A stretch of 24,866 bases of DNA, from NCBI GenBank assembly GCA_036374835.1, contig DASUTB010000105.1, forward strand, positions 1-24,866. Reading direction: 5' to 3'. This DNA is from DASUTB01 sp036374835. Its GTDB lineage: Bacteria; Actinomycetota; Actinomycetes; Jiangellales; Jiangellaceae. Positions 1-7,055 of the stretch are shown piece after piece. The translations under genes and the position numbers were made by a program. The notes below the pieces were generated by a model that worked only from the letters and a program-made list of their open reading frames with translations, searched no databases and was not told the origin of the DNA. The first letter of the stretch is position 1; each line of letters opens with the position of its first letter.

Positions 1-76
1 TCACGTTCACCACCCGTAGCTACATCACACCACCCGTGCATGCATGGTGTGATGTAGCTGCGGGTGGTGAACGTGA
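1..76. repeat. Long near-perfect inverted repeat (hairpin) at the window edge
   Basis: Positions 1-32 and 45-76 are reverse complements over 32 bp with a single mismatch, which would be a G-U pair in RNA. The 12-nt loop at 33-44 itself contains GTGCATGCA. It lies 9 bp beyond the stop codon of the leftward SCP2 gene, so it could end that transcript, but no T-run is seen. The repeat begins at the first base of the window, so its outer limit is unknown. It could be a terminator, an intergenic palindromic repeat or the end of a larger element. Confidence 0.8.
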
Positions 77-85
77 TCGAACGAC

Positions 86-535
86 CTAAACGCGGGGGAT
101 GTCGAAGTACCGGGTCAGGCCCGCGGCGAGGCCGAGGTCGCCGTCGACCCGCATCTTGCGCGTCATGAACAGCATCGGTCCGCTGGCGTTGCCCGAGACG
201 AGTCGGAGGAAGTCGGCGTCGGCGAGGTTGAGCGTGACGCGCGCGTCCTCGTCCGAACGTCCCTTCGACGTCGTGCAGGCGCCACCGCGGATGCTGAGCT
301 CGTAGACGAGAGGGGCGACGCCGGTGATCTCCCATCGCACGAATGCGTTCAGTCCGCCGGCCAGGTCGGGCCGGAACTGCCTGCCCATCCGGTCGAAGAC
401 CGCGTCGAGGATCTGCTCGCGATGCGGGCCGCGCAGCACGCCGGCGAGTTCCTCCTTGCCGGCGGACCTGACGGTCTTGGCGAACTGTTCAGGAGTGATC
501 TCGGCGAAGTCGGTGGCCTCGAGGTCGATGTCCAT
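86..535 (-). CDS. SCP2 sterol-binding domain protein
   Basis: A 149-residue protein, about the size of a single SCP2 (sterol carrier protein 2) domain. After a short helical N-terminus, the stretch from about residue 50 to the end has the SCP2 pattern: a RPDLAGGLNAFVRW strand, a YELSIRGG strand, then ARVTLNLADADFLRLVSG and a final MRVDGDLGLAAGLTRYF helix. SCP2 folds hold lipids or sterols in a hydrophobic tunnel and are cytosolic carriers or accessory domains. No enzyme domain is fused here. The ATG at 535 is the only start that leaves the whole domain. The gene is divergent from the TetR gene, and their 68-bp spacer holds two tandem TTAC-N6-GTAA palindromes, so TetR control is likely. The natural ligand cannot be told from the sequence. 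Confidence 0.85.
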   Translation of the reverse strand: MDIDLEATDFAEITPEQFAKTVRSAGKEELAGVLRGPHREQILDAVFDRMGRQFRPDLAGGLNAFVRWEITGVAPLVYELSIRGGACTTSKGRSDEDARVTLNLADADFLRLVSGNASGPMLFMTRKMRVDGDLGLAAGLTRYFDIPRV

Positions 536-544
536 GCGCAGTCC

Positions 545-574
545 TTACTGATCGGTAATATTACTTGCGGGTAA
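545..574. promoter_or_regulatory. Tandem TetR-type operators in the SCP2/TetR divergent spacer
   Basis: TTACTGATCGGTAA (545-558) and TTACTTGCGGGTAA (561-574) both fit TTAC-N6-GTAA, with centres 16 bp apart. The same pattern occurs at 2802-2815 and 7003-7016. Position between divergent SCP2 and TetR genes and the palindromic form are typical of TetR-family autoregulatory sites. Binding by the adjacent TetR is inferred, not shown. Confidence 0.7.
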
Positions 575-591
575 CATTACGATGCCGTAGG

Positions 592-597
592 TAGACT
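592..597 (+). promoter_or_regulatory. Probable -10 element of a leaderless TetR transcript
   Basis: TAGACT matches the actinobacterial -10 form TANNNT. It is followed by exactly 6 nt before the GTG start at 604, and no purine-rich ribosome site is present. That spacing is typical of leaderless mRNAs. The operators at 545-574 end 17 bp upstream, over the expected -35 region, so a bound repressor would block polymerase. Confidence 0.5.
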
Positions 598-603
598 GGC
601 AAG

Positions 604-1236
604 GTGCCTGAAGCGACTTCGTCGAAGCGCGTGCCGCGCGCCATCCGCGAGCAGCAGATGCTCGACGCCGCCGTGCAGGTGTTCTCGCGGCGGGGCTACC
701 ACGCCGCCTCGATGGACGAGGTCGCCGAAGCGTCCGGGATCTCCAAGCCGATGCTGTACCTCTACCACGGCTCGAAGGAAGAACTTTTCATCTCGTGCAT
801 CCGGCGCGAAGCGGACCGCATGCTCGAGCGGATGACTGCGGCGGTCGAGGCGGCCAGCACCTTCGAGGAGCGGTTCGCATTCGGCATCGAGGCCTTCTTC
901 GGCTACGTCTCAGAGCGTTCGGACAGCTGGCGCGTCCTTTACTTCCAGGGCCGGACGCTCGGGCCGCCTTTCACCGATGAGCTCGATCGTGCCCGGCACG
1001 CGATCATCGACGTCATCACCGGGCTCGTTGGTGGACGCGACCCGGACGAAGGACCCGGCCCAGCCGCCGAATCGATCGCATACGCGCTCGTCGGCGCGGG
1101 CGATGCGCTGGCCGAGTGGGCGCCGCGGGCCGGCGAGGACGCCGCCGGGACGACCGCGCGGTTGATGAACATCGTCTGGCTGGGCCTGGAGCGGTACCTC
1201 GCCGGCGAACACTGGCACAAGGCCGACTCGGCGTGA
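604..1236 (+). CDS. TetR/AcrR-family transcriptional regulator
   Basis: A 210-residue protein of normal TetR length. The N-terminal DNA-binding domain (about residues 12-60) shows the family order: REQQMLDAAVQVFSRRGYHAAS, then the helix-turn-helix MDEVAEASGISKPMLYLYHGSKEEL. The rest is a helical ligand-binding and dimer domain rich in aromatic residues, consistent with a lipophilic ligand such as an acyl-CoA or steroid; the ligand is inferred. The GTG start at 604 is preferred because a -10-like TAGACT ends 6 nt before it, implying leaderless translation. The gene is divergent from the SCP2 gene, and two palindromic operators lie between them. Further copies of the operator precede the MaoC/acyl-CoA ligase pair and the DUF6230 operon, so it probably controls these as well. 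Confidence 0.93.
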   Translation: MPEATSSKRVPRAIREQQMLDAAVQVFSRRGYHAASMDEVAEASGISKPMLYLYHGSKEELFISCIRREADRMLERMTAAVEAASTFEERFAFGIEAFFGYVSERSDSWRVLYFQGRTLGPPFTDELDRARHAIIDVITGLVGGRDPDEGPGPAAESIAYALVGAGDALAEWAPRAGEDAAGTTARLMNIVWLGLERYLAGEHWHKADSA

Positions 1237-1269
1237 GCCGCGGTCGTCACGCGCCGCGCCAGCCTGCAG

Positions 1270-1319
1270 TAGGCTTTCCAATTGCCGCTATAGCGACCGT
1301 TGGCAAACCTATTGCACGG
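1270..1319. repeat. 50-bp imperfect palindromic repeat, copy 1
   Basis: This stretch aligns without gaps to 1946-1995, with 37 of 50 bases identical by hand count. The first 38 bases form an imperfect palindrome centred on CGCTATAGCG. It lies 33 bp after the TetR stop and before the short nuclease-fold gene, and the second copy lies just after that gene. It could work as a terminator for TetR or be an intergenic repeat that once bounded a mobile unit. Confidence 0.7.
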
Positions 1320-1337
1320 TAACGACAGTTACGCTAA

Positions 1338-1355
1338 CAAGTTATCCACAACTTG
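1338..1355. promoter_or_regulatory. Small dyad containing a DnaA-box-like TTATCCACA
   Basis: CAAGTT and AACTTG flank ATCCAC as a 6-6-6 dyad. The nonamer TTATCCACA at 1342-1350 equals the consensus DnaA box. It stands in a locally A+T-richer stretch upstream of the nuclease-fold remnant. A single box is not evidence of an origin. It may be an operator for the following gene or a chance match. Confidence 0.35.
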
Positions 1356-1394
1356 AACGAGCTGTAGTGAACTAACGCTATTCAGCATGACATC

Positions 1395-1928
1395 ATGCCG
1401 AGTGTACGCACAGTGTTGCCGGAGCGCGCAGCCTTGGACGCGGCGCGAAGCGCGAGCGCGCTCCACGTCGTTCGGGCCGTGTTGTGCGAGGTGGTGCAAC
1501 GGCGCCTGGCGACCGCGGATCGGCTCAACACCGAGTTGGCGCGGGTCGACTCCCGCGGCATGGCGAACGCGCGCCGTGCGGTCGGAGACATTCTGGCGGG
1601 ATGCCGGTCGGCACCGGAATGTGAGCTGCGCGAGGCGGTGCGGACCAGCCGCGAACTCCCGGAGCCGGTGTGGAACCAGCCGCTGCCCGACGCATCGGAC
1701 ATCGTCCCCGACGGCTACATCGAAGAGTTGCGGCTCGTTCTCGAGGTCGAGTCGATGGAGCACCACCAGTTCGGTGACGCCCCAGAGCGAACCGAGCGTC
1801 GTCGAGCGCGATTGGCGAGCCTGGGTTGGCGGGTCTACCCGGTGTCACCGCGAAGGCTGCGGGACGAGCCGTCCATCGTGCTTGCCGAGATCGAAGCCGC
1901 TGCGTCGGCGGCCACGCGTGCAGCGTGA
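1395..1928 (+). CDS. DUF559/Vsr-like nuclease-fold protein, probably N-terminally truncated
   Basis: A 177-residue protein resembling the C-terminal two-thirds of a large actinobacterial family whose full members (about 280-300 residues) begin with an AbiEi-type winged helix and end in a DUF559 (Vsr-like, PD-(D/E)xK) domain. The match begins at VLPERAALDAARSA, the typical linker after the winged helix, so the DNA-binding part is missing. In the nuclease-fold domain one sees D106, E117-V-E119 and H123/H124, then RRRARLASLGWRVYPVSPRRL. The usual EVDG..H is EVES.EHH here, so activity is doubtful. The ATG at 1395 has no clear ribosome site. Nothing encoding the missing part is seen in 1237-1394. 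The gene is bracketed by two copies of a 50-bp repeat. It may be a decaying remnant or a stand-alone small protein. No partner toxin or antitoxin is present. Confidence 0.6.
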   Translation: MPSVRTVLPERAALDAARSASALHVVRAVLCEVVQRRLATADRLNTELARVDSRGMANARRAVGDILAGCRSAPECELREAVRTSRELPEPVWNQPLPDASDIVPDGYIEELRLVLEVESMEHHQFGDAPERTERRRARLASLGWRVYPVSPRRLRDEPSIVLAEIEAAASAATRAA

Positions 1929-1945
1929 CCCGTGGAGGGCGGCAA

Positions 1946-1995
1946 TGGGCTTTCCAACTGCTGCCATGGCGACAACTGGCAAATCTATGGTCGGG
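1946..1995. repeat. 50-bp imperfect palindromic repeat, copy 2
   Basis: Direct repeat of 1270-1319, also an imperfect palindrome, here centred on CCATGG at 1964-1969. Several differences between copies keep the dyad (CTATAG versus CCATGG at the centre), which suggests selection on a folded structure. It lies between the convergent ends of the nuclease-fold gene and the MaoC gene. Its right end contains the MaoC stop codon (1985-1987), so it could end transcription from both sides. Confidence 0.7.
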
Positions 1996-2791
1996 TGATG
2001 GTTCCGGTGAGGTGTGGGCGGGCCCCAGGGGCGCCGGCTGGGCGGACGGCCGCCTGCCTGCCGTCGGAGGCGAACTCGACGCGTGCCGGCAGCGTGAGCG
2101 GCGCGATGAACGTGGCGTCAACGGTGAACGAAACGGGCAGCGGTGTCGCCGCGAGGGCGCGGCCCAGTGTCCACATCCCGTGCGCGATCGGTCGGCTATA
2201 CCCGAAGAGTCGTGCCGTCCACCGGCTCAGATGAATCGGATTCCAGTCATTGGACACGCGGGCGTAACGCCGGCCGAGAGTCCCGGGTAGGTCCCAGGTC
2301 GCCACCGCGGGCAACGGCTCGGCGCGTTCGGGCGCATCGGCAGGCCGACGCCTCGCCTTCTCCCGATGCAGGTACGTGCTGCGTTCGGCCCAGCATTCGG
2401 TGTCGCCGACGCCGGCCGATGTCAGGACGTCGACCGTGCGGCCTTTCGGATGCTCGACCACGTCACCGGTGTGCACTCGAAGGGTCAACGCCTCGGCTGT
2501 CTCGATCGGACGGTGGACGGTGATGGTATTTCGGACATGGATCAGTCCCGGCAGCGCGAACGGAAAGTCCCGGCGGCTCATCAGACGCATCATCTGATCG
2601 AACGCCAAGACGTGCGGATACGTCGCCGGCATGACGGGACCCGACTCGAAGCCACAGAGCCGCGCATACGCCCGAACCCGATCCGGATCCGCGCGGACCG
2701 CCGTCTCCTTCAGCACGACATCAGGCGCGGACGCCGGCCGGTCGCGGAACAGCGGTGACGCGGCCGCTCGAGCCAGGTTGACGACCACCAT
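1985..2791 (-). CDS. MaoC/hotdog-fold dehydratase (HtdX-like)
   Basis: A 268-residue protein with an N-terminal degenerate hotdog half and a C-terminal hydratase-2 half. The latter carries the motif RYARVSNDWNPIHLSRWTAR (175-194), with probable catalytic D182 and H187, followed by GYSRPIAHGMWTLG with H204. Such enzymes reversibly dehydrate (R)-3-hydroxyacyl thioesters (CoA or ACP). Length and layout recall mycobacterial HtdX, but the substrate is not known. The reading frame is open further upstream; the ATG at 2791 was chosen because AAGGAG (2798-2803 on the plus strand) precedes it by 6 nt and the protein then starts near the family start. The operator palindrome 2801-2816 overlaps this ribosome site. 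Divergent from the acyl-CoA ligase, so both probably answer to the TetR regulator. Confidence 0.88.
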   Translation of the reverse strand: MVVVNLARAAASPLFRDRPASAPDVVLKETAVRADPDRVRAYARLCGFESGPVMPATYPHVLAFDQMMRLMSRRDFPFALPGLIHVRNTITVHRPIETAEALTLRVHTGDVVEHPKGRTVDVLTSAGVGDTECWAERSTYLHREKARRRPADAPERAEPLPAVATWDLPGTLGRRYARVSNDWNPIHLSRWTARLFGYSRPIAHGMWTLGRALAATPLPVSFTVDATFIAPLTLPARVEFASDGRQAAVRPAGAPGARPHLTGTITRP

Positions 2792-2800
2792 TGCAATCTC

Positions 2801-2816
2801 CTTACTCATGAGTAAG
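2801..2816. promoter_or_regulatory. Perfect 16-bp TetR-type operator between MaoC and acyl-CoA ligase genes
   Basis: CTTACTCATGAGTAAG is a perfect palindrome and contains TTACTCATGAGTAA, the same TTAC-N6-GTAA pattern as at 545-574. It overlaps the ribosome site of the leftward MaoC gene and lies 40 bp before the start of the rightward ligase. Control of both by the local TetR protein is inferred. Confidence 0.75.
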
Positions 2817-2855
2817 TCTACGGACAGGTAGTGCCGACCCCGCCCGGAGGCGACG

Positions 2856-4709
2856 ATGCTGAACGATCTACGCAAGGTCCGCGCGCTGGTCGACGAGCCG
2901 CGAGTCGATGTCACGGACACTCCGGAGGGCCGTGTCGCCGAGGGTCGTGCGGTGGAGGAGACGTCTCCACCGTCCGGCAGCCTCGCCGACATCCCGTTCG
3001 ATAACGCCGCGGCCGATCCGGACGCCGTCGTCGTGAAACGCAAGGTCGGCGACGAGTGGACGCCCGTCACCGCGGCCCAACTCCGAGACGAGGTCGTTGC
3101 CGTCGCGCGCGGCCTGATCGCTCGGGGCGTCGAGCCGGGCTCCCGGGTCGGAATCATGGCCCGCACCAGTTACGAGTGGATGCTGCTGGATCTTGCGACG
3201 TGGGCCGCCGGCGGGGTCGTCGTCCCGCTCTATCCGACCTCGTCCGCGGCGCAGGTCCGCTGGATCCTCACCGACAGCGCCACCGTGGCGTGCGCGGTCG
3301 AGGCCGCCGAGCACGCGAAGGTGATCGCCGACGCCGGTGTCGATGTGGCGGTGTGGAACCTGGCCGACGGTGCGGTCGATGCCCTGGTGTCCGACGGTGC
3401 GAGCGTTCCGGAGGCCGAGGTGACTTCCCGCCGGGCGGCGATCAACCGTGACGATGTCGCCACGCTCATCTACACGTCCGGGACGACCGGCAACCCGAAG
3501 GGCTGCGTCATCACCCATCGCAACCTGTTGCAGCAGACCGCGGCGACCAACAGTGTCCTCATGCCGCCGTATCGGGCGATGCGCGACGACGACCCGTCCA
3601 CGATCCTGTTCCTGCCGCTGGCCCACGTGTACGGGCGCACCGTGCAGCTGTCCTGCCTGCGCCACGGCATTCTGCTCGGCCACTTCCCGTCGGTGCGGCC
3701 GGACGAGCTACGCCCGGAACTGGCCCGGTTCGGGCCGACCTTCATCGTCGGTGTGCCGTACCTCTGGGAGAAGATTCGCGACAACGCCCGGGCGCAGGCC
3801 GAGGACATGGGCAAGGCGGGTGCGTTCGACCGCGCGGCGCGGATCGCGCAGCGGTACGGGCGGATCGCCGCCGAGGTGGAGCCACGTCCGCCGCTACCGC
3901 GGTTGATCGGCTTGCGGCTGGTGCACCGGCTGTACGACCTTCTGGTGTACCGGCGGATCCGCGCCGCGCTCGGCGGACGGATCTCATACGGCATCTCCGG
4001 TGGTTCGGCTCTGTCGGCGGATCTCATCCACTTCTTCACCGGTGCGGGCATTCCGATCTACGAGGGGTACGGGCTGACCGAGACCTGCGCCGGGATGACG
4101 ATCAACCCGCCGATGCGGCCGCGGCCCGGCACGGTCGGGCGTCCCGTACCCGGGGCTGCGGTGCGGATCGCGCCGAACGGCGAGGTGCAACTGCGTGGTC
4201 CGATGGTGTTCCAGGGCTACCGCGGGCGGGACGGTGACGTCGATTCCGACGGCTGGTTCAGCACCGGCGACCTCGGTGAGCTGGACGACGACGGCTACCT
4301 GACGATCACCGGGCGGGCCAAGGAGATCATCGTTACCAGTGGTGGCAAGAACGTCTCGCCGGTGATTCTCGAGGATCGCCTCCGCAGCCATCCCCTGGTG
4401 AGCCAGTGCGTGGTCGTGGGGGACGGACGTCCGTTCGTGGCCGCGCTCGTGACGATCGACCCCGAGGCGTACGAGCGGTGGCGAACCCACGCTGACGACA
4501 CGTCGGACACGGCGCTGCACGGCGCAATCCAAGAGGCGGTGGACGACGCCAACGCCGCGGTATCGCGAGCCGAGTCGATTCGCGCGTTCACGATCGTGCC
4601 CGAAGAGTTCACCGAGGAGAACGGCCTGCTGACGCCGTCGCTCAAGCTGCGCCGGGGCCGGATACACGAACGCTACGCCGCCGAGATCGCCGCGCTCTAC
4701 GCCTCCTGA
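2856..4709 (+). CDS. Long-chain fatty acid-CoA ligase (AMP-forming, FadD15-like)
   Basis: A 617-residue adenylate-forming enzyme that activates a fatty acid with ATP to acyl-AMP and then to acyl-CoA. The P-loop-like motif TSGTTGNPKG starts at residue 207. GYGLTETCAG is the adenine-binding A5 motif. GWFSTGDLGELDDDG (466-480; D472 for ribose) and GRAKEIIVTSGGKNVSP follow, and the catalytic lysine is K597 in SLKLRRGRI near the C-terminus. Length and the early KRKVGDEWTPVTA pattern fit the FAA1/FadD15 group of about 600 residues. ATG at 2856 has GGAGG at 2846-2850, 5 nt upstream. Divergent from the MaoC dehydratase with a shared operator, which suggests joint induction by a lipid signal. The natural substrate, fatty acid or steroid side chain, is unknown. 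A hairpin follows at 4771-4800. Confidence 0.95.
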   Translation: MLNDLRKVRALVDEPRVDVTDTPEGRVAEGRAVEETSPPSGSLADIPFDNAAADPDAVVVKRKVGDEWTPVTAAQLRDEVVAVARGLIARGVEPGSRVGIMARTSYEWMLLDLATWAAGGVVVPLYPTSSAAQVRWILTDSATVACAVEAAEHAKVIADAGVDVAVWNLADGAVDALVSDGASVPEAEVTSRRAAINRDDVATLIYTSGTTGNPKGCVITHRNLLQQTAATNSVLMPPYRAMRDDDPSTILFLPLAHVYGRTVQLSCLRHGILLGHFPSVRPDELRPELARFGPTFIVGVPYLWEKIRDNARAQAEDMGKAGAFDRAARIAQRYGRIAAEVEPRPPLPRLIGLRLVHRLYDLLVYRRIRAALGGRISYGISGGSALSADLIHFFTGAGIPIYEGYGLTETCAGMTINPPMRPRPGTVGRPVPGAAVRIAPNGEVQLRGPMVFQGYRGRDGDVDSDGWFSTGDLGELDDDGYLTITGRAKEIIVTSGGKNVSPVILEDRLRSHPLVSQCVVVGDGRPFVAALVTIDPEAYERWRTHADDTSDTALHGAIQEAVDDANAAVSRAESIRAFTIVPEEFTEENGLLTPSLKLRRGRIHERYAAEIAALYAS

Positions 4710-4770
4710 CGGCGATCGCCGCGTTCCGATGTCCGCCATAGTGCCATGGTGAGGCTCGAGGCGGGTGTGC

Positions 4771-4800
4771 GCGCCTGGGCGCAGGGGTTCGCCCAGGCGC
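4771..4800. terminator. Bidirectional hairpin between convergent genes
   Basis: GCGCCTGGGCG (4771-4781) and CGCCCAGGCGC (4790-4800) form a perfect 11-bp GC-rich stem with an 8-nt loop. It lies between the ends of the acyl-CoA ligase (+) and the DUF6114 gene (-). There is no long T-run, as is common in actinobacterial terminators. Confidence 0.7.
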
Positions 4801-4816
4801 ACGTTCTCTGAGGGTG

Positions 4817-6301
4817 CTAGCCGACCTGGCGCTGGTTCATGACCGGTTCGGTCTCGAGCACGTCCGCGTCCACGGCGACGAGCCGGATCTCCGGGTCGGA
4901 GAACACCATGAGCGGGAGTGTGAACGGCGGCGGCGTCTCCGGGAGGAACGTCCACTTGAAGCCGAGCATCCAGCCGACGAAACGGTCGGTGTAGAACGTG
5001 ACGTCACCGCGGATGGTCAGCTCGTCAGTGGTGGTTACCAGGGTTTCGTTCATGGCGTCGACCGCGAGCGAGAAGTCTTTGGTTGCGGACTTGTCCATCG
5101 TGAACTTCATGACCGTGAGTGGGCCGTCGGCGGTGGGAAGGTCGACATTGCCTTCGTAGACCAGGCCGTACAGCGTGATGGATGAGCCGGTGAGCCGTCC
5201 GGGACTGGCCGCGACGACCGGAAGATTCTCGCCCTCGAGCGTCTGCTGCTCGGTCAACACGGCGTCCTCAGGGAGTTCGAATCCCTCCGGCAGGCCGAGT
5301 TCGTCCGTCTCGCCGGCCTGCTCTTGCTCCGTGGTCCCGGACGTCTCGTCCCCGGCGCCCGACTCGTCGTCCGGATGAGGCGTGGGCGTCGCCGTCGGTT
5401 CGCTCGTGGGGTCGGCCGTCGGGCTTGCGGTGGGGTCGTCCGCCGGCCCGCAGTCGTCCGCCGAGGGGTCGAGGATCTCGGTTGTGGTCGACAGAAGGCT
5501 CTTGATGAGATCCGGGTCGGACGTCGCCGTCGGTTCCGGTTCCGGCGTGTCGGACGGATCGGGGCTCGGCTCCTGAGTCGGATCGGGGGATGCGGTCGGG
5601 TCTGGATCGGCCTCGCAGTCATCTCCAGTGGTCTGGGACGCGAGGATGGAGCCGGCCGCTCCGGCCGGGACGATGGCCAGGACGAGCAACGCGCCGGCCA
5701 CGGCGCCGGCGACGGCGAGCCGCGCCGAGCTCGCACCGCGATCGTGCCGCATTCCAGGGACGATCGAGTCGTTGTGAGTTCCCTGCGGTCGGCGCAGGTC
5801 GCCCCACGGTCCGTCCGCCGGCTCGGCCGTGGACTCGTCGTCCGCGCTCGTGCCGTTGTCGGGGGACGATTGCCCATCAGGCGCCCGAGGCGACCACGCG
5901 ACTGCCAGCGATCCGCCGAAGATGCCGAGCAGCATGCCGATGAGGAAGCCGCCAAGGTTGACACCGACCAGGGAGTACAGCGCCACGACGAGGGCGATGA
6001 CGCCGTAGAACACGCGATGGACCGGCATCGCCCAGATGAGGATTCCCGCCGTGACGAGTATGACCGGGATGAGGATGGACTGGAGTCCTTCGAGCCCGAT
6101 GCTGATCTGGATGTTGTCGAGCGACAACTGAGTGGTACCGATGATCTCCAGACCGGAGAGGATGATCAGTAGCCCGCCCCAGAACGGGCGGGCGCGTCGC
6201 CACTGCCGGAAGCGGTTCCGGACCGCGCCGATCTTGCTCATTGCGGCCCGGAACCGCCCGGTGCCCGGTGGGCGGACAGTGGCCTCGTCATCGGCCGTCA
6301 C
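4817..6301 (-). CDS. DUF6114 membrane protein fused to an extracytoplasmic module
   Basis: Numbering is from the GTG at 6301 (494 residues). Residues 31-41 (FRQWRRARPFW) and four hydrophobic segments (about 41-55, 75-92, 98-112, 115-137) have the DUF6114 pattern known from Streptomyces. Unlike compact DUF6114 proteins, it continues with a fifth hydrophobic segment (193-218), then a Pro/Asp/Thr linker with two similar blocks each starting DDC (Cys229 and Cys284), then a C-terminal beta-rich module (about 365-490; GRLTGSSITLYGLVYEGNV, FYTDRFVG, PETPPPFTLPLMVF). Five spans would put that module outside if the N-terminus is inside. From memory, separate Streptomyces proteins have a similar module; this is not checked. 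GTG 6301 begins 2 nt after the DUF6230 stop; GTG 6313 is the alternative. Molecular function is unknown. Confidence 0.82.
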   Translation of the reverse strand: MTADDEATVRPPGTGRFRAAMSKIGAVRNRFRQWRRARPFWGGLLIILSGLEIIGTTQLSLDNIQISIGLEGLQSILIPVILVTAGILIWAMPVHRVFYGVIALVVALYSLVGVNLGGFLIGMLLGIFGGSLAVAWSPRAPDGQSSPDNGTSADDESTAEPADGPWGDLRRPQGTHNDSIVPGMRHDRGASSARLAVAGAVAGALLVLAIVPAGAAGSILASQTTGDDCEADPDPTASPDPTQEPSPDPSDTPEPEPTATSDPDLIKSLLSTTTEILDPSADDCGPADDPTASPTADPTSEPTATPTPHPDDESGAGDETSGTTEQEQAGETDELGLPEGFELPEDAVLTEQQTLEGENLPVVAASPGRLTGSSITLYGLVYEGNVDLPTADGPLTVMKFTMDKSATKDFSLAVDAMNETLVTTTDELTIRGDVTFYTDRFVGWMLGFKWTFLPETPPPFTLPLMVFSDPEIRLVAVDADVLETEPVMNQRQVG

Positions 6302-6303
6302 TA

Positions 6304-6915
6304 CTAGAAGCACTCCTCGCCGGACTTGCTCAGACTCAGATGCAGGTTGGGAAGCGTGAACGTGCCTGCGGTCGTGCTGAGGGCAGTCTGCCGCAGATCA
6401 TCGATGACGATGGAGTCAGCTTGTTGACCGACCGAGCCGGCCACCTGCGAATTTAGCGGGCCGCTCGGGTCGACGCTGTCGGCGAGGACCTTGCCGTCCG
6501 TGCCGATCGTGATGTTCGTGAACTCCGCGTCACCGCGAAGGTCCTCGAGACCGATCAGCAGATTGTCCGCCGACGCTGGAGTTCCGGCGTCCCCTGCCGA
6601 AATCAGCATGCTGATCGTCCCGAGCGGGCTGTCAACCGTGACCGACTGGCAAAGATTCGTCAGGTCGGCCGAGCCGATGGCCGAACCAGCGACGGGATGA
6701 ACACCTCCGCCGGCATCGGTCGCCACGCTCGCGAACTGCTTGAAGTCGGAGCCCTCGAGCCGATCGGCGGACACCTTGAAGCTGTCGCCGGCGATGTTGA
6801 TCGCCACTGGGACCGCACCGTTGGCCACGCCGACCATCAGGCCGCTCGCGATGAGTGTGGACGGGATCGCCGCTGCGGCGAACCATCTCCACTTCGTCTG
6901 GGTCCGTTTCCCCAT
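6304..6915 (-). CDS. DUF6230 family secreted or anchored protein
   Basis: A 203-residue protein with the DUF6230 pattern. It has a positively charged start and hydrophobic segment (KRTQTKWRWFAAAAIPSTL to about residue 33), then INIAGDSFKVSADRLEGSDFKQF, LTNLCQSV, and the characteristic end TTAGTFTLPNLHLSLSKSG plus EECF. The hydrophobic segment may be a signal peptide (possible cut after ANGA) or an anchor. The two cysteines (Cys89, Cys202) could pair. The ATG at 6915 was chosen because AGGAGG lies 4 nt upstream; the frame is open to 6993 but without a better ribosome site. It is the first gene of an operon with DUF6114, and the two families are known as neighbours in Streptomyces. A TTAC-N6-GTAA operator lies about 85 bp upstream. 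Function is unknown; the link to lipid genes is inferred from the shared operator. Confidence 0.88.
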   Translation of the reverse strand: MGKRTQTKWRWFAAAAIPSTLIASGLMVGVANGAVPVAINIAGDSFKVSADRLEGSDFKQFASVATDAGGGVHPVAGSAIGSADLTNLCQSVTVDSPLGTISMLISAGDAGTPASADNLLIGLEDLRGDAEFTNITIGTDGKVLADSVDPSGPLNSQVAGSVGQQADSIVIDDLRQTALSTTAGTFTLPNLHLSLSKSGEECF

Positions 6916-6999
6916 CAATCCTCCTCGATCGTCCGTCATCCCCGGACTGGCCGGTTGAGGGTAGATCGTGTACCCATTCGGGGTCGAGGACAAGACCTT

Positions 7000-7019
7000 T
7001 TCTTACCAATCAGTAAGAA
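7000..7019. promoter_or_regulatory. TetR-type operator upstream of the DUF6230-DUF6114 operon
   Basis: TTCTTACCAATCAGTAAGAA has perfect 7-bp arms (TTCTTAC/GTAAGAA) and contains TTACCAATCAGTAA (7003-7016), the pattern seen at 545-574 and 2802-2815. It lies between the DUF6230 gene (-) and the PPOX gene (+), nearer the former. Confidence 0.65.
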
Positions 7020-7055
7020 GAGTTGCGAATCTTCATCGCCGCAGGTGCCAGGCGG

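Noticed and set aside
1270..1995. Insertion sequence
   Set aside because: No transposase is encoded between the repeats and no target-site duplication is evident.
1387..1998. Longer Arg/Ser-rich frame over the nuclease-fold gene
   Set aside because: It is a different frame with biased composition; the frame starting at 1395 shows the recognisable family motifs.
2792..3166. Possible N-terminal extension of the MaoC protein on the minus strand
   Set aside because: The extension is a low-complexity Arg/Ser/Thr-rich translation antisense to the acyl-CoA ligase, and a good ribosome site marks the start at 2791.
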